DNA of 64,000 bases, taken from IMG/VR virus record IMGVR_UViG_3300037070_006409, positions 1-64,000 of that record. One strand, 5' to 3'. Made by a program: the position numbers and the translations under genes. This document shows positions 7,048 through 15,712 of the stretch, piece after piece. Each line of letters begins with the position of its first letter. Position 1 is the first letter of the stretch. Source of the stretch: a virus. The notes beneath the pieces are model-generated. The model saw only the letters and a list, made by a program, of their open reading frames with translations. It had not been told where the DNA came from and ran no database searches.

Positions 7048-8154
7048 ATGGCAAGAAAGCGCGGCCGATACGGGGAGTGGGGCAAGCACCTCGACCTTTT
7101 CGATGTCTTCGAGGACTTCCGGGACGACCCGGCGATCGCCGAGATGCTGCTCGGCGAGGACGCCGGAGATCTCCAGGAGACCTACGGTGCGCCCGAGGGC
7201 CGGGTGGACTTCCCGATCTTCCTCCAGACCGTCATCCGCCACCGCATCCGCGAGCGCTTCCGCGGCGTCGCCTCACGCTGGGATCAGTACCTCGGCTTCG
7301 AGAACGCCCAGGACTTCCGCGAGCACACGGTCTCCCAGCTCGGCTCGATCCGCGGCTTCGAGGGGATCGAGGAGCACGGCGAGTACCCGCGGCTCCGCAG
7401 CTCCGAGGAAGGCGGCCCGTCCTTTGCCGTCGGCAAGTACGGCGGCATCTACGGGGTGACCTTCGAGCTGGTCATCAACGACGAGATGGACCGCATCCTC
7501 AACCGCATCCCGATGGAGCTGGGGAAGTCGATGGCCGAGTATGTCGCGAAGGCGATGGTCGCGCTGGTCGAGTCCAACCCGACCTATTCGCCCGACGGCA
7601 ACCCCTTCTTCTCCGCGGGACGGGAAAACCTCGTCACGGGCGAAGCCGCCGACATCACCGAGGACAACATCATGGCGATCCTCGACACGATGAGCCTGCG
7701 GCGCGACGGCGACGACATCCCGATCTCGGTCGAGGCCGCGAAGATCCTCGTGCGCGAGCCTTCGGCCAAGGCCAAGATCATGCGGATGATCCGCTCGACC
7801 CAGACCGGCGTCACGGTGGACGCGGACGAAACCGGCCGCGACTTCTACCCCGGCCGCGACAACCCGCTGCGGGGCATCCTGCCCGAAGACGCGGTGATCG
7901 TGGAGCCGTGGCTCAACGTCCCGGACGACTACTACATCCTCGCCAACGCTCAGGACCGGCCGGCCTTCCTCGCCGCCTTCCTGCGCAACCGCCGCGACCC
8001 GCACATCTTCCTCAAGGACCCCGGCATGAAGGGCATCGGCGGGGGCAGCTCCGACCCCTACGAGATGGACTTTGACGAGGTGCCCTTCAAGGTCCGCCAC
8101 GTCTTCGGTGGCGCGGTCGGAGAGCCGGTCGCAGCCGTCAAGGCCCAGCCCTAA
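7048..8154 (+). CDS. Major capsid protein, Mu gpT-like
   Basis: A 368-residue protein in the canonical place after protease, scaffold and decoration genes. It shows the gpT-type signature: GKYGGIYGVTFELVINDEMD, then MGLELGKS-like, then ALVESNPTYSPDGNPFFS, and a C-terminal beta strand region (EVPFKVRHVFGG). An AGGAGGA ribosome site lies at 7029-7035. It should form the shell hexamers and pentamers (HK97 fold). The family assignment is from motif memory. Confidence 0.8.
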   Translation: MARKRGRYGEWGKHLDLFDVFEDFRDDPAIAEMLLGEDAGDLQETYGAPEGRVDFPIFLQTVIRHRIRERFRGVASRWDQYLGFENAQDFREHTVSQLGSIRGFEGIEEHGEYPRLRSSEEGGPSFAVGKYGGIYGVTFELVINDEMDRILNRIPMELGKSMAEYVAKAMVALVESNPTYSPDGNPFFSAGRENLVTGEAADITEDNIMAILDTMSLRRDGDDIPISVEAAKILVREPSAKAKIMRMIRSTQTGVTVDADETGRDFYPGRDNPLRGILPEDAVIVEPWLNVPDDYYILANAQDRPAFLAAFLRNRRDPHIFLKDPGMKGIGGGSSDPYEMDFDEVPFKVRHVFGGAVGEPVAAVKAQP

Positions 8155-8170
8155 AAGGAGGCTTCACCGC

Positions 8171-9271
8171 ATGGCTCCAGCCGTAGGACTCCAGCCACTT
8201 CGAGTCGGCCCCGAAGACGTTGAGGCGTCTGAGGCAGGCGAACTCGTCAAGGGCGTCGGTGTTCATCACCACGCGAAGGGGCTGATCCACGCGGTCTCCA
8301 AGCAGATCCCGAGGGAGCTGCGCACGGCCATGCAGCGCTTCGAGTACCGCGAGCGCTCGAAACACCTAGACGAGGACGAGGTGCTCTACCAGGCAAGGGC
8401 GACCGTGGATCCCGAGGGCAAGGGCGTCATCGAGCGCGTGCTCTCGGCGCGGGTCAAGGGATCCAAGACGAACCCCTATGACGGCGCCGTTGTCGTGCTC
8501 TACGAAGCGCCCGCTGGCCGCACCGCGCGCTGCGCCGTGCTCTACAACCCCGACACCTTCCCGCGCTCAGTCGCGGCCTTCGACCAGGCCCTACGCGAAG
8601 GCAAGATCGAGCTGCCCGGTGAGCTGGGCGACCGCGCCGACCTCCGCGCCGCGCTGGAGAGCGCCCGCGAGGAGGTCTCACGCCTCGCTCGCGAGAACGC
8701 CGAGCTGAAAGACGGCGACGGCGAGGCCGGCGTCGATGCCGCCCTCGCCAGTGCCGCTGCCGAGGATCAGCCGCAGGGCGTTGCCCCAGAGGACATCCCC
8801 GAGGACGTGACGCCTGGCGAGACGCCGGGCTGGCCCATCGTCAACGGCATCGTGCTCGACCTGCCCGAAGAGGTCCGCGAGAAGCTGGCCGAGGCCGAGC
8901 TGGCACCGCCTTCCGCCGCGCCGCTCACCGAGGACGATCTCCCCGAGGGTGTCGCTCCCGGTGATCCCGGCTGGCCGGTGGACGAGGAGAGCGGCGAGCT
9001 GCTCGACCTGCCCGACTCGGTGCGCCAGCAGCTCATCGACGCCGCTGAGGAGGCCGAAGTCGCCGAGCCGGAGGATGAGGTCGATCTCAACGAGGTCGAT
9101 CTGCCCGAGGGCAACGCCGACTCGATCATCGCGATGGTGCCCTTCCTCTACAACGACGTGCTCAAGGCCCTGACCTTGCGTGACGAGCGCTCGACTGTCC
9201 GCAAGGCAGCGGCCGAGGAGCTGGCCGAGCGCCAGATCGAGCTGCCCGAGGGCGCCAACGTCGAGGCATAG
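8171..9271 (+). CDS. Head protein with acidic tandem repeat
   Basis: A 366-residue protein from ATG 8171, with AAAGGAGG immediately after the capsid stop. The first 170 residues are mixed alpha/beta (HAKGLIHAVSKQIPRELRTAM, VVVLYEAPAG). Two degenerate copies of a roughly 45-residue acidic unit follow (PGWPIVNGIVLDLPEEVREKL and PGWPVDEESGELLDLPDSVR). The end is a helical segment. It is likely a virion head or head-completion component judged by position. A longer upstream reading overlaps the capsid gene and was rejected. Confidence 0.6.
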   Translation: MAPAVGLQPLRVGPEDVEASEAGELVKGVGVHHHAKGLIHAVSKQIPRELRTAMQRFEYRERSKHLDEDEVLYQARATVDPEGKGVIERVLSARVKGSKTNPYDGAVVVLYEAPAGRTARCAVLYNPDTFPRSVAAFDQALREGKIELPGELGDRADLRAALESAREEVSRLARENAELKDGDGEAGVDAALASAAAEDQPQGVAPEDIPEDVTPGETPGWPIVNGIVLDLPEEVREKLAEAELAPPSAAPLTEDDLPEGVAPGDPGWPVDEESGELLDLPDSVRQQLIDAAEEAEVAEPEDEVDLNEVDLPEGNADSIIAMVPFLYNDVLKALTLRDERSTVRKAAAEELAERQIELPEGANVEA

Positions 9272-9285
9272 GCAGGGGGCAGCGA

Positions 9286-9771
9286 GTGCCCAACCTGGCT
9301 ATCCGCAAGCTCGCCGACCAGGACGCCGATCGAGTCAAGCTCTTCGACCCGTTCACGGGTCAGTCGCTGCTCTATGAGCCTGCCGACGCTGAGGTGCTGT
9401 CCTCACAGCTCCGTGAGGCGCTCTCCGGCTTCGAGACCAGTCCCCGGCCCCTGCTCGGCATCACCGTCGAAGGTGAGACGCCGCAGGAAACCAAGCTCGG
9501 GGAACGGTTCATAGCCAACGGCCGCGCCGAGGGCTGGATCGAGGTCGAGGGCGAAGAGATCGTCCACCGCTCCTCGGGGCCGCCCGAGAACCCGTGGGGA
9601 ACGCCGGCCCACACCTTCGTCCACCTCGACACGATCATCCTCAAGACCGTCGATGGGGATGTGCGCTACACCGTCACCGAGAACCCCGACAAGTGGCCGG
9701 AGGAGAAAGACGGCGAGGCGGGCTTCGGGGGCGAGGTCCGCTGGTACTACGAGGTCGAGCTGGAGAGCTGA
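9286..9771 (+). CDS. Hypothetical structural protein
   Basis: A 161-residue protein from GTG 9286. Beta-rich sequence with a C-terminal part that reads like a small jelly-roll (HTFVHLDTIILKTVDGDVRYTV, GGEVRWYYEVELES). Its TGA overlaps the ATG of the next small gene. Probably a virion protein by context; no family recognised. Confidence 0.6.
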   Translation: MPNLAIRKLADQDADRVKLFDPFTGQSLLYEPADAEVLSSQLREALSGFETSPRPLLGITVEGETPQETKLGERFIANGRAEGWIEVEGEEIVHRSSGPPENPWGTPAHTFVHLDTIILKTVDGDVRYTVTENPDKWPEEKDGEAGFGGEVRWYYEVELES

Positions 9772-9899
9772 TGGCGACGATGACCATCACCAAGCTGGAC
9801 GTGACCACCCAGCCGGGGATGCGCCCGCCGATCGTCAAGGCGTTGGTGAACGGCCGCTGGCGCAAGCTCCCGTGCACCGTGGAGGCGAAGCGTGGCTGA
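9771..9899 (+). CDS. 42-residue basic protein
   Basis: A short gene: ATG 9771 shares the A of the preceding TGA, and it ends at TGA 9897-9899. The product is 42 residues and strongly basic in its second half (NGRWRKLPCTVEAKRG). It overlaps the GTG start (9892) of the next gene by 8 nt, which supports its reality as a link in the translational chain. Unknown function. Confidence 0.5.
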   Translation: MATMTITKLDVTTQPGMRPPIVKALVNGRWRKLPCTVEAKRG

Positions 9900-10365
9900 T
9901 CTCGTCTTCAATCGCAGCAAGGGCCGCGGCACCGAGTTCGGTGAGCGGGTCAACGGCAACGACCCGGCCAATGCCGCCTTTATCGTCGCTCTGCTGGCCG
10001 AGACCGGCATTGAGTCCGACGCCACGCTGAGGGACAAGGACGACTTCGCCGCCATCGCCTCGGGCGCCACCGACTTCGCCACGAACACCGGGGCCTCGCG
10101 CAAGACGCTCACCGACACGAGCGGCGTGACGATCACCTACGACGACACCGCCGATCGCACCGAAGTGGACATCCCAGATCAGACCTGGACCGCGGTCGCT
10201 GCTGACGGCACCGGGAAAGTCTCCGATGTCGTAATCGGCTACGACTCCGACAGCACGGCGGGCACGGACGCCAACGTCCTGCCCGTGACCCTCCACGACT
10301 TCACGGTCACGCCGGACGGCAGCGACGTAACCGCGCAGATCGCGGGCTTCTACGGAGCAAGCTAG
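9892..10365 (+). CDS. Putative virion protein
   Basis: A 157-residue protein from GTG 9892. The acidic, Thr/Asp-rich, beta-type composition in the second half (SGVTITYDDTADRTEVDIPDQ) resembles small tail or head-fibre proteins. No family is recognised. It precedes a repeat-bearing surface protein. Confidence 0.6.
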   Translation: MADLVFNRSKGRGTEFGERVNGNDPANAAFIVALLAETGIESDATLRDKDDFAAIASGATDFATNTGASRKTLTDTSGVTITYDDTADRTEVDIPDQTWTAVAADGTGKVSDVVIGYDSDSTAGTDANVLPVTLHDFTVTPDGSDVTAQIAGFYGAS

Positions 10366-10380
10366 AGCGAGGGAGGGCTG

Positions 10381-12141
10381 ATGCTCTTCCCGCTCTGGGC
10401 CGCCCCCACTAACGCCCCGTCGAAAACGGCCGAACGGTTCCTTTCACCGGAAGGGGTGATGGGCTGGAGCGCGTCGAACATAACCGGGCGGTTTCCCGTC
10501 CCGCCGGGAGGGGGCACCCTTCGCAAACTTGAGATCGCATTCTTCAAAGCACCCGGCTTCGGCAAGTCGTGGACGGTTTCCTATTACGTCAATGGAGTCG
10601 AGGACATATCGACCAGGGTCGTAATCAAAGATTTCGAAACGAAAGGGAAATGGGAGGGCGAACGCAAACTTAAAGCCGGCGACACGTTCCATATGCTCTT
10701 GGTGCCCTCCGGTGAACCTGAAGTGCCGGGGGTGGGAGAAGAAGGCGCTGCCTTTTACACCTGGGTCGAAACGGTAGGCAACACCTTCTGGATCGGCGGC
10801 GGCGGCTCCGGCAATGCCCTGACTGGAGAAGCGTCCTACAACCCGCCCTACGGGATCAACAGCGCCGGATGGCAGGCGACCGAGGGCCTCAACCGGATCA
10901 TCGTGCCGGGCAAATTCAAACTCAAGGGCGTCGCCTTTGACGCGAGCGGCTCTGCGGGATCAGGCAAGAGCTATACGCAGTACGCTCGCATCAACCGCTC
11001 TGAAGACACCCTGCCGGTCAAAATCGAAGGGACCTCGGAGACCTCAAAGCTTGCCGAAGGCTCGGTGCAGCTCAAAGCCGGCGACACCATAGAGGCCAAG
11101 CTGGTTCCATCCGGCACTCCGACGGCCCGATCGATTCGCTACTGCTACCTGGTCGAATCTGAAGCGAGCGGCGAAATGTTCGCTGGCGGAACCGTGGAAG
11201 CCGCCGAGTCGAGCAACCTCCTCGTCAGGTACGGCTGGCCCGACACCTGGAAGGCCACTTGGGGGACGACCAGCGCTCACCTGCCTCGTCCGGTGGGGCT
11301 GAAATTCGAACGGCTGTATGTCGAGATAGGGACGGCGCCAGACGTGGGGAAATCCCGCATCTACGAGCACCTGAAGCTGCCTTTCACCGCCACGGGGCTG
11401 AAAGTCAAAATCGAAGGCGCCGCGACAAGCGGCAACGATACGACGCATTCTTTTGTCACCGATGGCGAACGAATGACGATGAGTTCGACGCCGTCTGGCA
11501 CCCCGGCCGAAAATACCGGCGGGGTGCACTGGGGCTTCGTCGTCATCGTCCCTCAGCCATTCTTCGCCGCGCTCGGGAAAGCCTCAGAGGCAGATACGGC
11601 AGGCAAAGTCGCTCGCCAGAAGAGCCGCGCGCTCGGGAAAACCTCGGAGACGGATGCAAGCCGACCGCTCGTCAGGGCCAAGGTCAGGATGCTCGGCGTG
11701 GTCTTCGAGGTCGATGTAGCTCGACCGATCACGAAGCTCAAGGCCCGACCCCTCGGCCAGGCCACGGAGACCGAGCAGGCGCGTCCTATTGACAAGCTCA
11801 AGGCCCGACCCCTCGGCCAGGCCAACGAGACCGAGCAGGCGGAAGCAGTCGCCTCGTTCAAGACCCTGCCTATCGGCCCGACCTCCGAGACCGATTCGGC
11901 ATCACCAATCCCCACCGCGAAGAGCCGCGGGCTGGGGCAGGCCCTGGAGACCTCCGTGGCCTACCCGATCGAAGCCCTCCACGGCGGGCTGCTCGGCCAG
12001 GCCTTCGAGACCAACTTCGCCTTCCCGATCATGCTGCGGGTTGGGCACGGCGGCACCGCTGCTCTGGCGGAGGAATCTGTGGGCGGGGCTATCGTGGTGG
12101 ACGAACCTATGGGCGGCGCAACGCTAAGCGAGGAACCGTGA
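10381..12141 (+). CDS. Virion surface protein with jelly-roll-like domains and eight 20-residue repeats
   Basis: A 586-residue protein from ATG 10381. Residues 1-395 show repeated beta-rich blocks with the same internal signature (FxLKAGDTFHMLLVPSGEP, VQLKAGDTIEAKLVPSGTP, and a third with SSTPSGTP), so probably three related sandwich domains. Residues 398-557 are eight consecutive 20-residue repeats (LGxAxETxxAxPIxxxKxRP). The end is Gly-rich. Its position suggests an exposed decoration or host-binding protein. The stop overlaps the GTG of the connector gene. The function is inference; the repeats are directly visible. Confidence 0.65.
   Translation: MLFPLWAAPTNAPSKTAERFLSPEGVMGWSASNITGRFPVPPGGGTLRKLEIAFFKAPGFGKSWTVSYYVNGVEDISTRVVIKDFETKGKWEGERKLKAGDTFHMLLVPSGEPEVPGVGEEGAAFYTWVETVGNTFWIGGGGSGNALTGEASYNPPYGINSAGWQATEGLNRIIVPGKFKLKGVAFDASGSAGSGKSYTQYARINRSEDTLPVKIEGTSETSKLAEGSVQLKAGDTIEAKLVPSGTPTARSIRYCYLVESEASGEMFAGGTVEAAESSNLLVRYGWPDTWKATWGTTSAHLPRPVGLKFERLYVEIGTAPDVGKSRIYEHLKLPFTATGLKVKIEGAATSGNDTTHSFVTDGERMTMSSTPSGTPAENTGGVHWGFVVIVPQPFFAALGKASEADTAGKVARQKSRALGKTSETDASRPLVRAKVRMLGVVFEVDVARPITKLKARPLGQATETEQARPIDKLKARPLGQANETEQAEAVASFKTLPIGPTSETDSASPIPTAKSRGLGQALETSVAYPIEALHGGLLGQAFETNFAFPIMLRVGHGGTAALAEESVGGAIVVDEPMGGATLSEEP
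11572..12051 (+). repeat. Eight tandem 60-bp coding repeats
   Basis: A strict 60-nt period begins at 11572 (CTCGGG, CTCGGC or similar every 60 nt to 11992). Units 4 and 5 share a long identical stretch at 11738-11822. Protein units follow LG-x-A-x-E-T-x-x-A-x-P-I-x-x-x-K-x-R-P. The near-identical central copies point to recent copy-number change by unequal recombination. Confidence 0.85.
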
Positions 12142-14087
12142 GCGAGGACATCGGCAGCGTCAAGCGGCTGCGGGTCCACGAAATCAAGGACGACGATGGT
12201 GTCCTTGCCGACCCCGATTCGATCGTGCTCTCCGTCCGCGCTCCAGACGGCACGATGTCGATCTACATCTACGAAGCCAGCAGCTCGGAAGAACCGCGGA
12301 TCATGCGCACCGGCACTGGCGACTACTTCTTCCGCCTCCAGGGCACCGAAACCGGCGCCTACGAGTACCGCTGGAAATGGTCGGGAGGCGCCGACGGCGA
12401 GGAGAGCGGCACCTTGTACTTCGGCGTCAACCCGCTGCTGGAGCCGTTCCCCGACGGCACCTTCACCGCCGCCGAAGTCTGGGCACGCTCGCTCACGTTG
12501 AAGGCCCGCTACCCCCAGGGCAGCGGAGACGGCGACTTCGACCTCCTGGTCGCCGCCGTCGCGCCTCTCGTCGGCGATATGACCGGCCGGGCGATCGCCG
12601 GCACCGAAGGCGAGGAAGTCCCCGAGGACAAGCGCGAGGTGGCGCTGCGGGTGATGGCGATGAAGACCGAGCAGTTCGACGCCGCGCTCGGCAGCACCAA
12701 GGCCCGCCGTCGCTCCCTCAACCGCGGCAACCTGGCGAGCTTCTCGGCGGGGGCCTACTGTGTCCCAATGGACACCGAAGCGCTGACCTCGAAAGGCTGG
12801 CGCAACTACGGCGATCTCTGCGTCGGCGATCTCGTGCTCGGCTTCGATCAAGATGCAGATGTTGCCCGGTGGACACCGATCACGAACATTCGCGCGCCAT
12901 TTGAGTCTGAGGTGGTCAAGCTGGGCAACGGTCGCTGGTCTCTGCGCTGCACGCCTGATCACCGCTGGATCTCGCGTGATGACCGTTGGTGCGTTCGCGA
13001 CCAAGAGAACCCCTGGGAGATGACGAAGACGCGGGAGCTACTGGAAGGCGAGCGCCGACTAGTGCTCGCCGCCCCAGCGGAGACAGAGCGCAAACTCGAC
13101 ATCAGCCCTCCCGAGGCAGCCCTAATCGCTTGGCTTCTCACCGATGGGCATATCGAACGCCGGGAAGAGGCTGTCAAGGTCGAGGCCCCACCGCTGGAAG
13201 ATGGCGGGACTCGTTGCCTTTGTGGGGCCTTCATCCCCTATGGAGGGCGGGGGATGCCAAGGCACTTCTGTGATGACTGCGCTCCGGTGCGTCAGACCGA
13301 AACCCGGGATGCCTCTATGCGAGGGCGGATCTTCCAGAAGCATTATCGCGAGGAGGTCGAGTCCGTTCTCACGGCTGTGGCTGTCCCTCATTCCGTTCGT
13401 GAGAGAGGAGAGCAGGGCGGTGTTTACAGTCTCGGGTGCAGATGGCTTGCCGACCTTTGGGAGCGCGCATGCTTCGATGAGCTAGGGCCATCAGGGTTTG
13501 TCCTAGCGCTTGATAGGGACCAGCGCGAGGCGTTCCTAGAGGCGGGCCTGCTGGCCGAGGGGCACCTCGCATCTGCTACTGCCCCGCTGAAGGCGAAGGG
13601 CAACTATGGCCCGTGGTATCGCTGGCAGTTCGCTCAGAACAAGGGGCCGGTCCTCGATGCTTTTGTGCTTGCCGCCCATCTCTGCGGCTACGTGGCACGC
13701 ACTTGGAAGACTAAGGCAAAGTGCAGTGGCTTCATCTGCGGAGCAGCCCATGCGACCACTCAAAGGCTGCGCGTCGAGCCAGATGGTCGAGGGTTGGTTT
13801 GGTGCATCACCACCGAGCTTGGCACTTGGACGATGCGCCAAGGCAACATCATCGCGTTGACAGGGAACAGCGAGTCCTACTTCGGCCCCGAGCAGGCGAT
13901 GCTCGCGAGGAGGCTCGACCCCGACCCGATCCTCGCCGAGCTGCTCTGGGCGCTCTGCACCGCGGCCAAGCGGGAAGAGTGGCTCGCCTTCTGGGACCCC
14001 GAGAACAACCCGCAGGGCGTCGGCGGCGTGGTCTCTTTCCAGTACGGCAACCGACCCAACTACGGAACGTCTAGTCGGGGGTGGTGA
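12138..14087 (+). CDS. Head-tail connector protein interrupted by an intein
   Basis: A 649-residue precursor from GTG 12138. The N-extein (residues 1-207) and C-extein (578-649) together make a protein of about 279 residues with connector features: an N-terminal beta domain (SGTLYFGVNPL), a helical DMTGRAIAG region, and a C-terminal GPEQAMLARRLDPDPILAELLWALC segment typical of head-tail adaptors of actinophages. The intein is described separately. Splicing would join GAY to SESYFGPE. The protein should form part of the neck ring on the portal. Confidence 0.75.
   Translation: MSEDIGSVKRLRVHEIKDDDGVLADPDSIVLSVRAPDGTMSIYIYEASSSEEPRIMRTGTGDYFFRLQGTETGAYEYRWKWSGGADGEESGTLYFGVNPLLEPFPDGTFTAAEVWARSLTLKARYPQGSGDGDFDLLVAAVAPLVGDMTGRAIAGTEGEEVPEDKREVALRVMAMKTEQFDAALGSTKARRRSLNRGNLASFSAGAYCVPMDTEALTSKGWRNYGDLCVGDLVLGFDQDADVARWTPITNIRAPFESEVVKLGNGRWSLRCTPDHRWISRDDRWCVRDQENPWEMTKTRELLEGERRLVLAAPAETERKLDISPPEAALIAWLLTDGHIERREEAVKVEAPPLEDGGTRCLCGAFIPYGGRGMPRHFCDDCAPVRQTETRDASMRGRIFQKHYREEVESVLTAVAVPHSVRERGEQGGVYSLGCRWLADLWERACFDELGPSGFVLALDRDQREAFLEAGLLAEGHLASATAPLKAKGNYGPWYRWQFAQNKGPVLDAFVLAAHLCGYVARTWKTKAKCSGFICGAAHATTQRLRVEPDGRGLVWCITTELGTWTMRQGNIIALTGNSESYFGPEQAMLARRLDPDPILAELLWALCTAAKREEWLAFWDPENNPQGVGGVVSFQYGNRPNYGTSSRGW
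12759..13868 (+). mobile_element. Intein with LAGLIDADG endonuclease and zinc knuckle
   Basis: 370 residues from Cys1 (CVPMDTEALTSKGWRNYGDL, a classic block A) to Asn370 (NIIALTGN), followed by Ser+1. A block B-like segment is RCTPDHRWISRDDR. Two LAGLIDADG-like motifs are seen (ALIAWLLTDGHIE and AFLEAGLLAEGHLA). Between them is a Cys cluster (CLCGAFIPYG, then FCDDC), probably a zinc knuckle. The penultimate residue is Gly rather than the usual His, which may slow C-terminal cleavage. It is inserted in a conserved connector, a usual intein target. Confidence 0.88.
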
Positions 14088-14088
14088 G

Positions 14089-14661
14089 GTGCCGTCACGT
14101 GAGGAGGCTCGTCGGCTACGCGCCAAGGGCCTTCTGCATCGCGAAATCGCGAAACGACTCGGGGTGCATAGCTCGACGGTCTCGCGGTGGCTCAACGGTC
14201 GGAAGCCAGTGCCAGCCGGTAGCTCGACGCCATCGGCTCGCAAGGTCACCGAGACGCGCCGCGCTAACGGTCTCTGCCCTCGGTGCGGTCAGACCCCGGC
14301 ACCGGGGCGGGTGACGTGCGAGGCCTGTCTGGGGATTGACCGGGAGAAAGCCCGCGCCGCTCGTCGCCGGCTGGTCGCTGAGGTGATCGCCGCATATGGT
14401 GGAGAGTGCGTCTGCTGCGGCGAGAGCGAGCCGATGTTTCTCACCGTGGATCACCCGAACGACGACGGCGCGGATCACCGCCGCGAGCTGGGGATGGCGC
14501 GAGATCGCGGGCAGTCGGCTGGTAGCCACTTCTACATGTGGTTGAAGCGCGAAGGATTCCCGGCCAGGTTCCGGCTGCTGTGCTTCAACTGCAACTCAGG
14601 GCGTCATCGGAACGGCGGGTTGTGCCCGCACCAGCGTAAGCGGCTACGGGCGGTGGCCTAG
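14089..14661 (+). CDS. HNH homing-type endonuclease with N-terminal HTH
   Basis: A 190-residue protein from GTG 14089, one base after the connector stop. Residues 1-45 are a helix-turn-helix (EIAKRLGVHSSTVSRWLNGR). A CxxC zinc ribbon follows (CPRCGQTPAPG, then CEAC). The nuclease part has CVCCGE, LTVDHPNDDGADHRRE, FYMWLKREGFP and LLCFNCN, a family of phage HNH enzymes with CxxC and DH catalytic region. It is probably a selfish gene parked between connector and head-closure genes. Confidence 0.8.
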   Translation: MPSREEARRLRAKGLLHREIAKRLGVHSSTVSRWLNGRKPVPAGSSTPSARKVTETRRANGLCPRCGQTPAPGRVTCEACLGIDREKARAARRRLVAEVIAAYGGECVCCGESEPMFLTVDHPNDDGADHRRELGMARDRGQSAGSHFYMWLKREGFPARFRLLCFNCNSGRHRNGGLCPHQRKRLRAVA

Positions 14662-15107
14662 TGCCTTTGGGCGATGTCACCGTCCACACCGCGACTCCGA
14701 TCCTCACCACGACCAGCGAGGACGAAGACACCTGGGTCGAGGGCGAGCCTGACGAGACGACCAGCTTCGGCGTCGTCTTCGACTGCTTCTACATGCACGG
14801 CCGGGGTGCCACTGAGCAGCCAGCGGTGCCGCGGGGCCGGCGCAAGGTCGAGGGGCCGACGATCATCTACGAGTCCGAACGCGACGATGGCTCGATCGTC
14901 CAGCTCGTCGCTGAGGACGAAGTGGTGATCGACCCCGGCGATGATGAGGGCATCTGGGCTGTGCTCGGGGGCGAAGGCCAGACGGTGAAAGTCGGCAACG
15001 AGGAGATCCCCGGTGTCCGCTTCCAGGTAGACGGTGACCCCGAACCCTTCCAACCACCCGGCGAAGTGCTGGGCTTCCAGGCTCGGCTCAAGCGGGTGGT
15101 GGATTGA
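14661..15107 (+). CDS. Head-closure or neck protein
   Basis: A 148-residue protein from GTG 14661 (TAGTG overlap with the HNH gene). Predominantly beta with acidic turns (SFGVVFDCFYMHGRG, VVIDPGDDEGIWAVLGGEG, VRFQVDGDPEPFQPP). Size, position after the connector and beta character fit a head-closure protein. The last residues LKRVVD and the underlying DNA recur exactly at the end of the next gene. Confidence 0.55.
   Translation: MPLGDVTVHTATPILTTTSEDEDTWVEGEPDETTSFGVVFDCFYMHGRGATEQPAVPRGRRKVEGPTIIYESERDDGSIVQLVAEDEVVIDPGDDEGIWAVLGGEGQTVKVGNEEIPGVRFQVDGDPEPFQPPGEVLGFQARLKRVVD
15085..15103 (+). repeat. 19-bp direct repeat, left copy
   Basis: GGCTCAAGCGGGTGGTGGA at the 3' end of the head-closure gene. 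It is identical to 15474-15492 at the 3' end of the following gene. The two copies bracket one complete gene, 389 bp apart. Confidence 0.85.
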
Positions 15108-15496
15108 GCACCAAGATCGTCAGGGACGGCGGCTACCAGCCCACTCGTGATCCCGGTCCGGTACCGCCCGAGCTGATTCGCAAGGCAACCTGCAAGAACT
15201 GCGGCCGCGAGCCGTGGATGGGGCGGCCGCTGCACGACATTGGCGGGGGGCGCAAGGTCTGTACCGACTGCTTCTGCTTCTTCTCTCGCATCGACCCCCG
15301 CGATCCGGCCGCGGAGCGCACCGCCCGCAGCGGTGATCCTGTCCACCTCAGGCTCGATGAGTGGCACGCTGCTGGCGAACCTTCGGTGCCGGTCCCGCTG
15401 TCGGATACCACTGCGGGCTTGCACGTCGAGGAGCATGGCTGGCCGCCTCGCTGGTTGGAATGGCTGTGCGGCTGGCTCAAGCGGGTGGTGGACTAG
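15104..15496 (+). CDS. Zinc-ribbon protein, likely inserted unit
   Basis: A 130-residue protein overlapping the previous stop. A four-Cys ribbon (CKNCGREPWMG, then CTDCFCFF) occupies residues 24-64. The rest is acidic with a Trp-rich end (WPPRWLEWLCGWLKRVVD). The 19-bp direct repeat at its end matches the end of the preceding gene. It therefore looks like a cassette gained or duplicated between the repeats. It is not recognisable as a standard neck protein. Confidence 0.6.
   Translation: MSTKIVRDGGYQPTRDPGPVPPELIRKATCKNCGREPWMGRPLHDIGGGRKVCTDCFCFFSRIDPRDPAAERTARSGDPVHLRLDEWHAAGEPSVPVPLSDTTAGLHVEEHGWPPRWLEWLCGWLKRVVD
15474..15492 (+). repeat. 19-bp direct repeat, right copy
   Basis: Same 19 bases as 15085-15103, in the same reading frame, both encoding the C-terminal LKRVVD just before a stop codon. 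Confidence 0.85.
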
Positions 15497-15712
15497 GTGG
15501 CGGGTGCCGCAGACATCGAAGGTGTGGCGCTGCGCCAGCTACGGCAGGAAGCCAATCTCCCCGACGACGTGCAGGCGAAGGCGATCGGCGCGGTCCTTAG
15601 GCGCTGCGGCGACGACGAGGATCTGGCTCTGACAGCGCTCACCATGATCCCGGGCCCGGAGTGGGTCTCCGAGTTGCTCGGCCTGCATCCCGAGCGGAAG
15701 GTAGGGATCTGA
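15497..15712 (+). CDS. Small helical protein of neck module
   Basis: A 71-residue protein from GTG 15497, directly after TAG. Helical with alternating charge (EGVALRQLRQEANLPDDVQAKAIGAVLRRC). Its TGA overlaps the next ATG. Unknown role; position suggests a neck or tail-completion accessory protein. Confidence 0.55.
   Translation: MAGAADIEGVALRQLRQEANLPDDVQAKAIGAVLRRCGDDEDLALTALTMIPGPEWVSELLGLHPERKVGI

Noticed and set aside
8072-8170. A longer start for the 8171 gene inside the capsid gene
   Set aside because: It overlaps the conserved capsid C-terminus. AAAGGAGG is placed correctly only for ATG 8171.
10494-10525. A further GGTTTC (10494-10499) inside the surface protein gene, as a fifth promoter copy
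   Set aside because: No TANNNT lies 16 nt downstream, and there is no start or gene boundary.
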